Assembly: GCF_019931575.1 (NCBI RefSeq)
Contig: NZ_CP082923.1
Coordinates: 2,604,001-2,668,000, forward strand
DNA length: 64,000 nt
Source: Caulobacter segnis
GTDB taxonomy: Bacteria; Pseudomonadota; Alphaproteobacteria; Caulobacterales; Caulobacteraceae
Direction: 5' to 3'
In this document: positions 11,437 through 20,262 of the stretch, piece by piece
How positions within the stretch are numbered: the first letter of the stretch is position 1
Layout of the letters: every line of letters starts with the position of its first letter
Notes under the pieces: model-generated
Database searches by the model: none
What the model was told of the DNA's origin: nothing
Seen by the model: the letters and a program-made list of their open reading frames with translations, nothing else
Position numbers and translations under genes: made by a program

Positions 11437-11657
11437 GACGAAGCCCCCTCGCCCTTGGATCCGCGCATCCAGCCCAGGATGAACCAGACGTGCGAGAACA
11501 GGCCCGCGATGATGGCGCCCAGGAAGACCAGCCGCAGCCAGTCGATCCGCAGCGACACCGCGCCATAGATCGCGACGCCAGCCAGCACGAAGCACACCAC
11601 GTTGATGACGAGCATCACGATCAGGCGCTTCTTCTGGAGGGTGGCGTCGGCGGTCAT
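11433..11657 (-). CDS. small membrane protein in nuo operon (74 aa)
   Basis: Product of 74 aa with a short polar N-terminus (MTADATLQKKR), two hydrophobic segments (about residues 12-33 and 42-64) and a polar Gly/Glu/Ser tail. It lies one base after the nuoE stop and overlaps the next small gene by four bases. The pair therefore forms a translationally coupled insert between nuoE and nuoF. No enzymatic motif is visible and the family is not recognised. Confidence 0.8.
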   Translation of the reverse strand: MTADATLQKKRLIVMLVINVVCFVLAGVAIYGAVSLRIDWLRLVFLGAIIAGLFSHVWFILGWMRGSKGEGASS

Positions 11658-11658
11658 G

Positions 11659-12348
11659 TTAGGCGGTCGGCTCCGACTTGGCCTTCGAAGCCTTGGGCTT
11701 CTCGGGCAGGTTCGGAATCTTGATCTTCTTGGCGTACGAGCTGTCGTACAGCTTCGGATCCGTCAGGGTGTGGATCGCGCCTTTCGGCTCCGAGGCCCCG
11801 CGGCCGTCGTAGCTGCCCGGCTTCGGGGCCTTGCCCGCCGCGAAGTCGTCGAGGATCTTGGCCAGGCTCTCCGGCGTCAGGTCCTCGTAGTAATAGTCGT
11901 TGATCGCGGCCATCGGCGCGTTGCAGCACGCGCCCAGGCACTCGACCTCTTCCCAGCTGAACTTGCCGTCGGCCGAGACGTGGTTGGCGTCGCCAATCTT
12001 GTCCTTCAGGACCTTCTTGAGGTCCTCAGCGCCGCGCAGTTGGCACGGCGTGGTGCCGCACAGCTGCACGAAGGCGACCTTGCCGACCGGCTGCAGCTGG
12101 AACATCACGTAGAAGGTGGCCACTTCCAGCACACGGATGACCGGCATCTCGAGCTGCTTGGCGATCTCCTGGATCGCCGGCTCGGACACCCAGCCCTCTT
12201 GCTTCTGGGCCAGCCACAGCATCGGGATCACCGCCGACTGCTTGCGGGCGGCGGGATACTTGGCTTTCCACCAGTCGGCCTTGGCCTGGCTGTCCTTCGA
12301 GAAGGCGAAGCTGGCCGGCTGTTCCTTGGCGAGACGACGTACGCTCAT
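11659..12348 (-). CDS. nuoE: NADH-quinone oxidoreductase subunit E
   Basis: 24-kDa-type subunit of the NADH-dehydrogenase module, 229 aa, carrying the off-pathway 2Fe-2S cluster N1a. Ligand cysteines are visible in VQLCGTTPCQLRG and VECLGACCNAPM. The C-terminal 50 residues form a Lys/Pro-rich tail (PNLPEKPKASKAKSEPTA) beyond the core domain. The ATG at 12348 overlaps the stop of the NTF2-like gene upstream. Confidence 0.96.
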   Translation of the reverse strand: MSVRRLAKEQPASFAFSKDSQAKADWWKAKYPAARKQSAVIPMLWLAQKQEGWVSEPAIQEIAKQLEMPVIRVLEVATFYVMFQLQPVGKVAFVQLCGTTPCQLRGAEDLKKVLKDKIGDANHVSADGKFSWEEVECLGACCNAPMAAINDYYYEDLTPESLAKILDDFAAGKAPKPGSYDGRGASEPKGAIHTLTDPKLYDSSYAKKIKIPNLPEKPKASKAKSEPTA

Positions 12349-12677
12349 CGGGCGAAATCCACGCGGACGATCTTGTCGCCCTTGAAGGTGTAGATGGCGG
12401 CGACCTGGAACGGCGCATCGCCGTTGCCGCGGTCGACATGCTCGTGGTCGATCACGTTCGAACCGACCACGATGCGGTTCAGCAGCTTCGCGTGGTTCTT
12501 GGGGAACTCGGCGAAGGTCTTGGCGTAGAAGGCGCGGTAGGCGTCGAGGCCGGTGCGCGCCACGTCGCCGTTCAGGCCCGCCACGACGACGTCGTCGGCG
12601 AAGTGGGCGCAATGGGCGTCCAGGTCCTGGGCGTTGTAGGCGTCCAGCTGCGCTTGGGCGATCGTCTCCAGGCTCAC
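12345..12677 (-). CDS. NTF2-like / SnoaL-like domain protein inside nuo operon
   Basis: 110 aa product with the cone-shaped NTF2-like fold signature: an N-terminal helix ([20 protein letters not shown]), [24 protein letters not shown], a central beta stretch ([16 protein letters not shown]) and a terminal strand pair ([16 protein letters not shown]). Such proteins are small-molecule isomerases, hydrolases or binding partners; the substrate cannot be read. Start is GTG with a GAGG four to seven bases upstream; it overlaps nuoD by four bases (GTGA) and nuoE by four (ATGA). This tight packing indicates co-translation with complex I subunits. Confidence 0.88.
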   Translation of the reverse strand: MSLETIAQAQLDAYNAQDLDAHCAHFADDVVVAGLNGDVARTGLDAYRAFYAKTFAEFPKNHAKLLNRIVVGSNVIDHEHVDRGNGDAPFQVAAIYTFKGDKIVRVDFAR

Positions 12678-13924
12678 CGGTCCACCTCGCCGAACACGAT
12701 GTCGAGCGAGCCCAGGATGGCCGAAACATCGGCCAGCTGGTGGCCGCGGTTCATCCAGTCCATGGCCGCCAGGTGCGAGAAGCCCGGCGCCTTGATCTTG
12801 CAGCGGTACGGCTTGTTGGTGCCGTTGCTCACGACATAGACGCCGAACTCGCCCTTGGGCGCCTCGACGGCCGCGTAGACCTCGCCTTCCGGCGTCTTGA
12901 AGCCCTCGGTGTAGAGCTTGAAGTGGTGGATCAGGGCTTCCATCGAGCGCTTCATCTCGGCGCGACGGGGCGGAGCCACCTTGTTGTCCTCGCTCAGGAC
13001 CGGACCCGGCGTGCCACGCAGCATGGCGACGGCCTGCAGGATGATCTTCGTCGACTCGCGCATCTCCTGCATGCGGCAGAGATAGCGATCGTAGCAGTCG
13101 CCGTTCTTGCCCAGCGGGATATCGAACTCGAACTCGTTGTAGTTCTCGTACGGCTGGTTGCGGCGCAGGTCCCAGGCGATGCCCGATCCGCGCACCATCA
13201 CGCCCGAGAAGCCCCAGGCCCAGGCCTCTTCCTTGGTCACGACGCCGATGTCGACGTTGCGCTGCTTGAAGATGCGGTTGTCGGTGATCAGGCCTTCGAT
13301 GTCGTCGCAGATCTTGGGGAAAGCCTTCGCCCAGGTCTCGATGTCGTCGATCAGCTCGGGCGTCAGGTCCTGGTGGACGCCGCCCGGACGGAAATAGTTG
13401 GCGTGCAGACGAGCGCCGCAAGCGCGCTCGTAGAAGATCATCAGCTTCTCGCGCTCCTCGAAGCCCCAGAGCGGCGGCGTCAGGGCGCCGACGTCCATGG
13501 CCTGGGTCGTCACGTTCAGCAGGTGATTGAGGATCCGGCCGATCTCGCAGAACAGCACGCGGACGATCTGGCCGCGACGCGGCACCTCGACGCCCAGCAG
13601 GCGCTCGATGGCCATGCAGAACGCATGCTCCTGGTTCATCGGCGCCACGTAGTCGAGGCGATCGAAGTACGGGATGTTCTGCAGGTAGGTGCGCGCTTCC
13701 ATCAGCTTCTCGGTGCCGCGATGCAGCAGGCCGATATGCGGATCGACGCGTTCCACGATTTCGCCGTCCAGCTCCAGCACCAGGCGCAGCACGCCGTGCG
13801 CGGCCGGGTGCTGCGGGCCGAAGTTGATGTTGAACTTGCGGACGGGCGTTTCCGGGATGGCCGGAACCGTCGGTTCGTCACGGAAGAAGTCGGTCGCCGC
13901 GGCGGGCGCGTTCGTGCCAGTCAT
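12674..13924 (-). CDS. nuoD: NADH-quinone oxidoreductase subunit D
   Basis: 49-kDa-type subunit that, with NuoB, forms the quinone-reduction site; 416 aa. Conserved features include [20 protein letters not shown] near residues 32-51, HRGTEKLME, and the C-terminal [33 protein letters not shown] ending that is invariant in the family. It is a separate polypeptide from NuoC here, not the NuoCD fusion of enterobacteria. Confidence 0.97.
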   Translation of the reverse strand: MTGTNAPAAATDFFRDEPTVPAIPETPVRKFNINFGPQHPAAHGVLRLVLELDGEIVERVDPHIGLLHRGTEKLMEARTYLQNIPYFDRLDYVAPMNQEHAFCMAIERLLGVEVPRRGQIVRVLFCEIGRILNHLLNVTTQAMDVGALTPPLWGFEEREKLMIFYERACGARLHANYFRPGGVHQDLTPELIDDIETWAKAFPKICDDIEGLITDNRIFKQRNVDIGVVTKEEAWAWGFSGVMVRGSGIAWDLRRNQPYENYNEFEFDIPLGKNGDCYDRYLCRMQEMRESTKIILQAVAMLRGTPGPVLSEDNKVAPPRRAEMKRSMEALIHHFKLYTEGFKTPEGEVYAAVEAPKGEFGVYVVSNGTNKPYRCKIKAPGFSHLAAMDWMNRGHQLADVSAILGSLDIVFGEVDR

Positions 13925-13927
13925 GAC

Positions 13928-14542
13928 TTAAGCGTCCCCTGCCCGCTTCTCGGCCTTCTCGTCGCCCGGCAGGGCGTACTTGGCGCCCTCCCACGGAGAC
14001 AGGAAGTCGAAGGCGCGGAACTCGGTGATCTTCACGGGTTCATAGACGACGCGCTTGAGCTCGTCGTCGTAGCGGACTTCCACGTAACCCGTCATGGGGA
14101 AGTCCTTCCGCAGCGGATGGCCGTGGAAGCCGTAGTCGGTCAGGATCCGGCGCAGGTCCGGATGGCCTTCGAAGAAGACGCCGTACATGTCGAACGCCTC
14201 GCGCTCGAACCAGTCGGCGACCGGGAACACCGGCGTGACGCTGGGGACCGGGGTATCCTCGTCGGTCTGCACCTTCAGGCGGATACGCGTGTTCTTCACC
14301 ATCGACAGCAGGTGATAGACGACGTCGAAACGACGCTCGCGCTGCGGATAGTCGACGGCCGTCAGGTCCACCAGCTGGTGGAAGCGGTAGTCCGGATGGT
14401 CGCGCAGCAGTTCCAGGGCCTGAACGACGCGGTGCGCCGGACCGTGGATGTTCAGCTCGCCGAACGCCACGTCATAGCCGGTGATCGCGCCGGTGGCGTT
14501 GGCGACGATCGACTGGCCGAGGGCTTCGAGGTCTTGGCTCAT
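13928..14542 (-). CDS. nuoC: NADH-quinone oxidoreductase subunit C
   Basis: 30-kDa-type structural subunit of the complex I hydrophilic arm, 204 aa. Recognisable by [40 protein letters not shown] and [20 protein letters not shown]. The ATG overlaps the nuoB stop by four bases, and nuoD begins three bases after its stop. Confidence 0.97.
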   Translation of the reverse strand: MSQDLEALGQSIVANATGAITGYDVAFGELNIHGPAHRVVQALELLRDHPDYRFHQLVDLTAVDYPQRERRFDVVYHLLSMVKNTRIRLKVQTDEDTPVPSVTPVFPVADWFEREAFDMYGVFFEGHPDLRRILTDYGFHGHPLRKDFPMTGYVEVRYDDELKRVVYEPVKITEFRAFDFLSPWEGAKYALPGDEKAEKRAGDA

Positions 14543-15114
14543 CGCTCGATCGTCCCCATGCGACGGATCTTCTTCTGGAGCTGCAGCACGCCGTAGACCA
14601 GGGCTTCGGCCGTGGGCGGGCAGCCCGGCACGTAGATATCAATCGGCACGACGCGGTCGCAGCCGCGCACGACACTGTAGCTGTAATAGTAGTAGCCGCC
14701 GCCGTTGGCGCAGCTGCCCATCGAGATGACGTAGCGGGGCTCCGGCATCTGGTCGTAGACCTTGCGCAAGGCCGGGGCCATCTTGTTGGTCAGGGTGCCG
14801 GCGACGATCATCACGTCCGACTGGCGCGGGCTGGCGCGCGGCGCGAAGCCATAGCGCTCAAGGTCGTAGCGCGGCATGGCCGAGTGCATCATCTCGACGG
14901 CGCAGCACGCCAGGCCGAACGTCATCCACATCAGCGAACCCGTGCGGGCCCAGGTGATCAGGTCGTCGGCGGCGGCGGTGATGAAGCCCTTGTCGGCCAG
15001 CTGCTGCGAGACGCCGTCGAAGAACGGGTCGTGCAGCTTGGGGTCATAGCCCTCGACCGTCGAACGACCGGCCGACAGCGCGGGAGCCGAGTTGGCGGGA
15101 ACGATCACTCCCAT
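14539..15114 (-). CDS. nuoB: NADH-quinone oxidoreductase subunit B
   Basis: Subunit carrying cluster N2, the immediate electron donor to quinone; 191 aa. The double cysteine [11 protein letters not shown], the third ligand in [12 protein letters not shown] and the fourth in [12 protein letters not shown] are all present. I chose the ATG at 15114, which lies inside the end of nuoA (10-base overlap) and has GAAGGG about seven bases upstream, over an in-frame ATG at 15135 that has no ribosome site. Confidence 0.95.
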   Translation of the reverse strand: MGVIVPANSAPALSAGRSTVEGYDPKLHDPFFDGVSQQLADKGFITAAADDLITWARTGSLMWMTFGLACCAVEMMHSAMPRYDLERYGFAPRASPRQSDVMIVAGTLTNKMAPALRKVYDQMPEPRYVISMGSCANGGGYYYYSYSVVRGCDRVVPIDIYVPGCPPTAEALVYGVLQLQKKIRRMGTIER

Positions 15115-15482
15115 TCGAGGGCGCCCTTCTTCCATTCATAGATAAAGCCGACGGTCAGGACGCCGAGGAAGGTCATCATCGACCAGAAGGCGAACTGGGC
15201 CACGTCGTGCGGCAGCTTCATCAGCGTGACCGCCCAGGGGAACAGGAACGCCACCTCCAGGTCGAAGATGATGAAGAGGATCGACACCAGATAGAACCGG
15301 ACGTCGAACTTCATGCGCGCGTCGTCGAAAGCGTTGAAACCGCATTCGTACGCGGACAGCTTTTCCGGGTCCGGCGCCTTCGGTGCGAGCACGGCGGCCG
15401 CGAGGATGAAGACGATGCCGATGGCCGCCGCGATCCCTAGGAAGATCACGATCGGCAGGTACTGGAGGAGGAAGGCGGTCAT
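15105..15482 (-). CDS. nuoA: NADH-quinone oxidoreductase subunit A
   Basis: First gene of the nuo operon. Small membrane subunit of complex I, 125 aa with three helices; the loop [20 protein letters not shown] with its conserved Cys and acidic residues is typical. Ribosome site AAGGG lies about six bases before the ATG. The operon promoter should lie in the stretch between this start and the tRNA-Asp genes; I could not assign a convincing -35/-10 pair to the minus strand. Confidence 0.96.
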   Translation of the reverse strand: MTAFLLQYLPIVIFLGIAAAIGIVFILAAAVLAPKAPDPEKLSAYECGFNAFDDARMKFDVRFYLVSILFIIFDLEVAFLFPWAVTLMKLPHDVAQFAFWSMMTFLGVLTVGFIYEWKKGALEWE

Positions 15483-15783
15483 GACAGCCCTTGGCTTGAA
15501 TCGAGCGGGTTGTAGCCCACTGTCGCCAACGCTTCAAACACCCGAAGCACATTGAGAAACGATCGCAACTGGACCTGCTTTCCCTAACGCCGGTCTGGGA
15601 AAAACAAGGGGTCGCGCATTGAACACAAGGCCGGGGTCTTCCCGACCGTTCAGAGGAAAAAGGGCCCGGTCCGGACGCTATTTGTCGCTTCTTCGATATC
15701 GCCGTTGACACGAGTCTTCGAGCGACATATCAGACGCGCCTCGCCGATCGGCGGGTCGCACTTTCGCTTCGGCGAAGGGATAT
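15483..15783. other. divergent intergenic region between nuoA and tRNA-Asp
   Basis: About 300 bases without a coding gene. It must hold the nuo operon promoter (minus strand) and does hold a good plus-strand promoter for the tRNA genes at 15705-15733. No open frame with a ribosome site and no strong palindrome was seen in the nuoA-proximal part. Confidence 0.6.
15705..15733 (+). promoter_or_regulatory. putative sigma-70-type promoter for tRNA-Asp pair
   Basis: TTGACA at 15705-15710 and TATCAG at 15728-15733 are separated by 17 bases. The predicted start is about 45 bases before the first tRNA-Asp. The -35 is a perfect consensus and the -10 matches four of six. Confidence 0.6.
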
Positions 15784-15860
<77 letters not shown>

Positions 15861-15927
15861 CCCCTTCCAAGGTGGTATGCTTCCCCCCTCTCGGTTTACG
15901 GACGACCGTCGCGCCTCGGCGCACGAC

Positions 15928-16004
<77 letters not shown>

Positions 16005-16086
16005 CCGTCCAGTGGTTCTTCCCCTCAAATCGAGAATGGTTTCGGCAACGACTTGAGTTGCTGAAGGCGCGCGCCATCTAGCAACG

Positions 16087-17082
16087 ATGACCAGCGCCGC
16101 TTACCCGCCCTTTTCCGTTCTCGACCTAGCTCCGGTTCCGCAGGGAACACCCGTCGGCCAGGCTCTCAACAGCAGCCTGGACCTCGCGCGACACGCCGAA
16201 TCCCTCGGATTCCACCGCTACTGGCTGGCCGAGCACCACAACATGCCCGGAATCGCCAGCGCCGCGACCGCCGTGGTCATCGGGCACGTGGCCGGCGGCA
16301 CAAAGACGATTCGGGTCGGATCGGGCGGCGTCATGCTGCCCAACCATGCGCCGCTGATGGTCGCCGAACAGTTCGGCACCCTCGCCGCCCTCTATCCGGG
16401 CCGCATCGACCTGGGCCTGGGCCGGGCGCCCGGCACCGACCAGGCCACCATGCGGGCTCTGCGCCGCTACGCCGGGGCGGTCGATTCGTTCGCCCAGGAC
16501 GTCGTCGAGTTGCAGCAGTGGTTCAAACCCGCCGCGCCGGAGCAGAGCGTCCGCGCCGTGCCAGGCGAAGGCCAGGATGTACCGATCTGGATCCTGGGCT
16601 CGTCGACCTGGGGCGCGCAGCTGGCGGCGGCGCTAGGCCTGCCCTACGCCTTCGCGGCCCACTTCGCCCCCGACGCCCTGCTAGACGCCCTCCTGCTCTA
16701 TCGCCGGCATTTCAAGCCGTCGGAGGTTCTGGACAAACCCTACGCCATGGTCTGCATCGGCGTCTGCGCGGCCGACACCGACGCGGAGGCGGCTCGCTTG
16801 GCGACGTCGACCCAGCAGCAGTTCCTGGCCCTGCGCCGCGGCCGCCCCGGCCTTCTGCCGCCGCCGGTCGACGACATCCGCGAGCACGCCTCGGCGGCCG
16901 AGCTGGCGGGCCTGGACCATACCTTCCAGTATTCGGCGATCGGCTCGCCCGAGACGGTGAAGCGCAAGATCGATCGGATCCTGGAGATGACGGGCGCCGA
17001 CGAGCTGATGGCCGCCTCGCAGATCTACGATCACCAGGCCCGCAAGCGCAGCTACGAGATCCTGGCCGGCCTCCGGGCCTAG
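16087..17082 (+). CDS. luciferase-like (LLM class) flavin-dependent oxidoreductase
   Basis: 331 aa TIM-barrel flavoenzyme of the bacterial-luciferase-like family, close to the MsnO8 subgroup by its N-terminal pattern. Visible signatures: [16 protein letters not shown] (residues 39-54), [20 protein letters not shown] and [17 protein letters not shown], all at the FMN/substrate end of the barrel. Such enzymes use FMNH2 or F420-type donors; the substrate here is unknown. It stands alone, and its TAG stop overlaps the stop of the convergent glycosyltransferase through a shared CTAG. Confidence 0.92.
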   Translation: MTSAAYPPFSVLDLAPVPQGTPVGQALNSSLDLARHAESLGFHRYWLAEHHNMPGIASAATAVVIGHVAGGTKTIRVGSGGVMLPNHAPLMVAEQFGTLAALYPGRIDLGLGRAPGTDQATMRALRRYAGAVDSFAQDVVELQQWFKPAAPEQSVRAVPGEGQDVPIWILGSSTWGAQLAAALGLPYAFAAHFAPDALLDALLLYRRHFKPSEVLDKPYAMVCIGVCAADTDAEAARLATSTQQQFLALRRGRPGLLPPPVDDIREHASAAELAGLDHTFQYSAIGSPETVKRKIDRILEMTGADELMAASQIYDHQARKRSYEILAGLRA

Positions 17083-18290
17083 TGGTCGCGCGGTTGCGCC
17101 AGGCCGCCGAACCCCGGGTGGCCGGTCAACTCGCCGTAGATACCGCATAGCCGGCGGAAAACCGCGTTCCAGCCGTGACGCTCGACCGCGCGAAGACGGG
17201 CGACCATGCCGATGGCGGCGATGTCGCGCGCGAACAGGGCCTCGATCGCCTCGGCGAAGGCGGCGGGCTCCGAAGCGACGGCCAACTGGCCGACTTCCTC
17301 GTCGACGGATTCGGCCACCCCGCCGGCGGCGACGCCGACCACGGGCAGGCCGCAGGCCATGGCCTCCAGCACGATCAGGCCGAAGGGCTCGTTGTCGTTG
17401 GCGTGGACGAAGGCGTCGGCGCTGGCCAGGACGCCCGCCAGCTCGGCCGGGTCGCGGACATAGTCCAGGCAGATGGTCCGGTCGCTGACCGGCGCTCCGC
17501 CGCCGGCGCCGACGAACAGCAGCTTGTAGGGCGCGCCCAGCCGCTCGACCGCCCCAACCAGCACGTCCAGCTTCTTCTCGCGCGCCGGCCGGCCGGCGAA
17601 GACCAGCAGGCGCTCGTCGGCAGACACGCCCAGGCGGCGGCGAAGGCCGTCGCGATCGCCCCGCGAGGGGTGGAAGATCTCGGTGTCGACGCCCAGGGGC
17701 AGACCGATGGCGTTGTGCACGCCCGCCTCGATCAGCCGCCCCGCGATGAATCGGCTGGGCGCCACGGCCTGGTCGAACTGGCGATAGATCGCCGCCCAGC
17801 GTTTCTGGACGGGCTTTTCGGCCCACTCGCCGATGTGCAGCGCCGCCAGCTTGCCCAGGTCGGTGTGGCAGAAGCCGACGACCGGCACCCCCAGGGCGTC
17901 GCCGGCCCGCAGCGCGGCCAGGCCGGGCGTATAGGGATCGCCGGCCTCGATGATGTCGGGACGCTGGCGGATCAGCCGCTCCATCCAAGCCGCCTTGACC
18001 ACGGGCCAGCGATAGCCGGCCCCGAACGGCAGCGGCGCGGCGTAGATCGAGACCCGCCCCTGGCCGTCGTAGGAATCGCGGGACCCCGGCACAACCAACG
18101 TGTGACGAACCTCGGGCCGGTTGGACGCCAGCCAGGCGCGCTTCGACGCCAGATAACGTCGCACGCCGCCGCTGCGCGGCGCGTAGAGCATGGTGGTGTC
18201 GACGAGACGTACGATATCGTCAGCGGACGGGCGGGCTATGACAGAAGAACCGCTCAGGCCGAACGGCCGGTCCGATCTGGTTTCCGTCAC
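17079..18290 (-). CDS. glycosyltransferase family 4 protein
   Basis: 403 aa GT-B-fold glycosyltransferase. The acceptor-side N-terminal domain has the glycine-rich [15 protein letters not shown] loop; the C-terminal nucleotide-sugar domain has [20 protein letters not shown] and the [19 protein letters not shown]-x7-E motif, followed by [12 protein letters not shown]. Start is GTG with AGGA six bases upstream. No other envelope or polysaccharide genes are adjacent, so the sugar and acceptor cannot be inferred. Confidence 0.92.
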   Translation of the reverse strand: MTETRSDRPFGLSGSSVIARPSADDIVRLVDTTMLYAPRSGGVRRYLASKRAWLASNRPEVRHTLVVPGSRDSYDGQGRVSIYAAPLPFGAGYRWPVVKAAWMERLIRQRPDIIEAGDPYTPGLAALRAGDALGVPVVGFCHTDLGKLAALHIGEWAEKPVQKRWAAIYRQFDQAVAPSRFIAGRLIEAGVHNAIGLPLGVDTEIFHPSRGDRDGLRRRLGVSADERLLVFAGRPAREKKLDVLVGAVERLGAPYKLLFVGAGGGAPVSDRTICLDYVRDPAELAGVLASADAFVHANDNEPFGLIVLEAMACGLPVVGVAAGGVAESVDEEVGQLAVASEPAAFAEAIEALFARDIAAIGMVARLRAVERHGWNAVFRRLCGIYGELTGHPGFGGLAQPRDH

Positions 18291-18356
18291 GCCGAATCCT
18301 CACCGCTACTCCAGGCCGCCCCATTCGGCCTTGGAACGATAAAGCTTTTGCGACAC

Positions 18357-18557
18357 TCAGGGTTCCTCGCCGTTCCCGGACGATTTGACCGTCGCGCCGC
18401 GCCGCGCCAGGGCCTCGCGCAGCAATACCTCTACCTGAGCATTCACGCTGCGCAACTCCGCGCTGGCCAGGCGTTCGACGGCGGCCAGCACCTCGGGGCG
18501 GACGCGCATCAGGAATGCGCGCCGTCCGCCCTTCGCTTCGTTCGGATCGCCCGCCAC
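18357..18557 (-). CDS. Arc-like ribbon-helix-helix DNA-binding protein
   Basis: 66 aa product with the Arc/MetJ-type pattern: a basic beta strand ([21 protein letters not shown]) followed by two helices ([20 protein letters not shown]). Such proteins bind palindromic operators as dimers or tetramers. The GTG start at 18557 lies two bases from the SPFH stop, giving a short overlap and probable co-translation. The perfect 30-bp palindrome before the SPFH gene is a natural candidate for its binding site, making the pair an autoregulated operon; this is inference. Confidence 0.82.
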   Translation of the reverse strand: MAGDPNEAKGGRRAFLMRVRPEVLAAVERLASAELRSVNAQVEVLLREALARRGATVKSSGNGEEP

Positions 18558-18558
18558 G

Positions 18559-19431
18559 TCAGCCGTACAGCGTGCCGGTGTTGACCACGGGCTGGGCCTC
18601 GCGGTCGGCGCACAGGACCACCAGCAGATTCGAGACCATCGAGGCCCGGCGCTCGTCGTCCAGACTGACAACGCCGCGTTCGCTGAGCTGGCTCAGGGCG
18701 CTCTCGACCATGTCGACGGCGCCGGCCACGATCGTCCGGCGAGCGGCCAGCACGGCCTCGGCCTGCTGGCGCTTCAGCATCGAGCCGGCGATCTCGGGGG
18801 CGTAGGCCAGGTGCATCAGGTGGGCCTCGTCGATGGCGACGCCGGCCACGGCCGTCCGCTCCTGCAGGTCCTTGCGCAGGCGATCGCCGACCACCTCTGC
18901 ATGGGCGCGCAGGGTCGGCTCGCCCTCCTCGGCGTGATCGTAGGCGTAGTGCGAGGCGACCTCGCGCAGGCCGGTCTCGATCTGGATGTTCACGAAGGCG
19001 ATATAGTCGTCGACGTCGTACAGGGCCTGGGCCGAATCCCGCACCCGCCAGACGATGTTGGCGGCGATCTCGATCGGATTGCCGCGCTTGTCGTTCACCT
19101 TCAGCATCTCGCTGGTGACGTTGCGGACGCGCAGGCTGATCTTCTTGCGGCCGTACCAGAACAGGATCCAGCGCAGGCCAGTCTTACGATCGGTGCCGAC
19201 ATACGAGCCGAACAGGGTGATGGCGTAGGCCTCGTTCGGCTGCAGCGAATAGAAGCCGCACGAGACCAGCACGAACAGGAACACCAGCACGCCGCCGATC
19301 ACCGGCTGTGTCTGCGAGAACGCGAAGATCCCGCCGGCCAGCAGGAACGGCAGGGCCAGCAGCGGCAGGCCGCCGCCCATGCCGCCGTGGGGACGCTCGA
19401 CGGTCGGATTGATGGTGTGGGTCTCGGACAT
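18559..19431 (-). CDS. SPFH (stomatin/prohibitin-like) domain membrane protein
   Basis: 290 aa. After a polar N-terminus it has two hydrophobic segments (about residues 25-42 and 48-67), then the SPFH/Band-7 domain: [53 protein letters not shown] and the coiled-coil-prone [20 protein letters not shown]. Family members oligomerise as membrane-microdomain scaffolds and often regulate proteases. I chose the ATG at 19431 ([10 protein letters not shown]) over one 21 bases upstream that enters the palindrome-proximal leader. Paired with a ribbon-helix-helix gene, a recurrent arrangement. Confidence 0.9.
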   Translation of the reverse strand: MSETHTINPTVERPHGGMGGGLPLLALPFLLAGGIFAFSQTQPVIGGVLVFLFVLVSCGFYSLQPNEAYAITLFGSYVGTDRKTGLRWILFWYGRKKISLRVRNVTSEMLKVNDKRGNPIEIAANIVWRVRDSAQALYDVDDYIAFVNIQIETGLREVASHYAYDHAEEGEPTLRAHAEVVGDRLRKDLQERTAVAGVAIDEAHLMHLAYAPEIAGSMLKRQQAEAVLAARRTIVAGAVDMVESALSQLSERGVVSLDDERRASMVSNLLVVLCADREAQPVVNTGTLYG

Positions 19432-19447
19432 GGCGCTCCTCCAGCGG

Positions 19448-19477
19448 TGCAATCAAAGTGATATCACTTTGATTGCA
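19448..19477. promoter_or_regulatory. perfect 30-bp palindrome (operator candidate) upstream of SPFH gene
   Basis: The half-site TGCAATCAAAGTGAT (19448-19462) is followed directly by its exact reverse complement (19463-19477) with no spacer. It ends 16 bases before the SPFH ATG. Perfect symmetry over 30 bases with an AT-rich composition in a GC-rich genome points to a protein-binding site, most simply for the co-encoded ribbon-helix-helix protein. Confidence 0.8.
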
Positions 19478-19556
19478 GCCCACAAGGTCGAGCCGAGCGC
19501 GCGCGATCACGCTCCGGTGAGACGTCCGGAGCCGCGACCTGGATCTGGAGGAGGAA

Positions 19557-19631
19557 TGGTGGGCAGTGAGGGGATCGAACCCCCGACCCTCTCGGTGTAA
19601 ACGAGACGCTCTACCGCTGAGCTAACTGCCC
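19557..19631 (-). tRNA. tRNA-Val (TAC)
   Basis: 75-base cloverleaf read on the minus strand: acceptor GGGCAGT/ACTGCCC, anticodon loop TTTACAC with anticodon TAC, T loop TTCGATC, and an encoded CCA end at 19557. Confidence 0.98.
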
Positions 19632-19784
19632 GCCGAGCCTGTCCGCTTCGAATGGACATTCGAAATGGATGAATGGGCTCGTCTCTAGTATTCGGAGCGC
19701 GCCGAAACCGCATACGCTTTCGGCTATCACGCTCCAGGTGCGCGCTTCTAGCCGCACCCGCGCGTCGCGCAAAGCGCGAAAACG

Positions 19785-19818
19785 AAAAGGCGGAACGTCA
19801 GCCCCCTGACGCCCCGCC
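19785..19818 (-). terminator. rho-independent terminator after hup
   Basis: On the minus strand a 13-bp stem (two G-T pairs) encloses a GGGG loop and is followed by TTTT. It begins about 23 bases after the hup stop. Confidence 0.85.
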
Positions 19819-19840
19819 TCTCCCTAAGCGGAAAACTGGT

Positions 19841-20119
19841 TTAGCCGTTCAGCGAGGACTTCAGGCCTTCGCCGACCTGGAAGCGCGCGGTCTTCGACGC
19901 GGGACGGTTGACCGTCTCGCCGGTGCGCGGGTTCCGGGCGGTGCCGGCGGCTCGGGTCACGGCTTTGAAGGTGCCGAAGCCGACCAGGCGAACGTCCTGA
20001 CCCGATTTGAGCGAGTCGGTGACGGCGTCGATGAAAGCTTCCAGCGCGTCCTTGGCCTGGTTCTTGTTGATGCCCGCCTTCTCGGCGATCGCCGTAACGA
20101 GTTCGGCTTTTGTGGTCAT
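19841..20119 (-). CDS. hup: HU family DNA-binding protein
   Basis: 92 aa nucleoid protein that bends and compacts DNA as a dimer. The N-terminal helices (MTTKAELVTAIAEKAGINKN) and the DNA-binding arm GRNPRTGETVNRPASKTARF around residues 55-75 are canonical. Strong GGGAG sits seven to eight bases before the ATG. It lies downstream of lon on the same strand, as in other proteobacteria, with its own terminator. Confidence 0.95.
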   Translation of the reverse strand: MTTKAELVTAIAEKAGINKNQAKDALEAFIDAVTDSLKSGQDVRLVGFGTFKAVTRAAGTARNPRTGETVNRPASKTARFQVGEGLKSSLNG

Positions 20120-20212
20120 GTTTTTCTCCCAGCCTGAGCAGCGCCGTTTATTCCTTACGGCGCCTGGCTCAGCGGGGGATTATGGCGGCAGAAAATGCCC
20201 CGTCAAACGCGA

Positions 20213-20237
20213 GCGGCGCGGGAAACTCCCGCGCCGC
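20213..20237 (-). terminator. hairpin downstream of lon
   Basis: Perfect 11-bp GC-rich stem with a three-base loop, 26 bases after the lon stop on the minus strand. There is no clean T tract behind it, so it may stabilise the lon mRNA end or terminate only partly. Confidence 0.5.
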
Positions 20238-20262
20238 CTAAGTTATCGACGATTAGTTGGGT

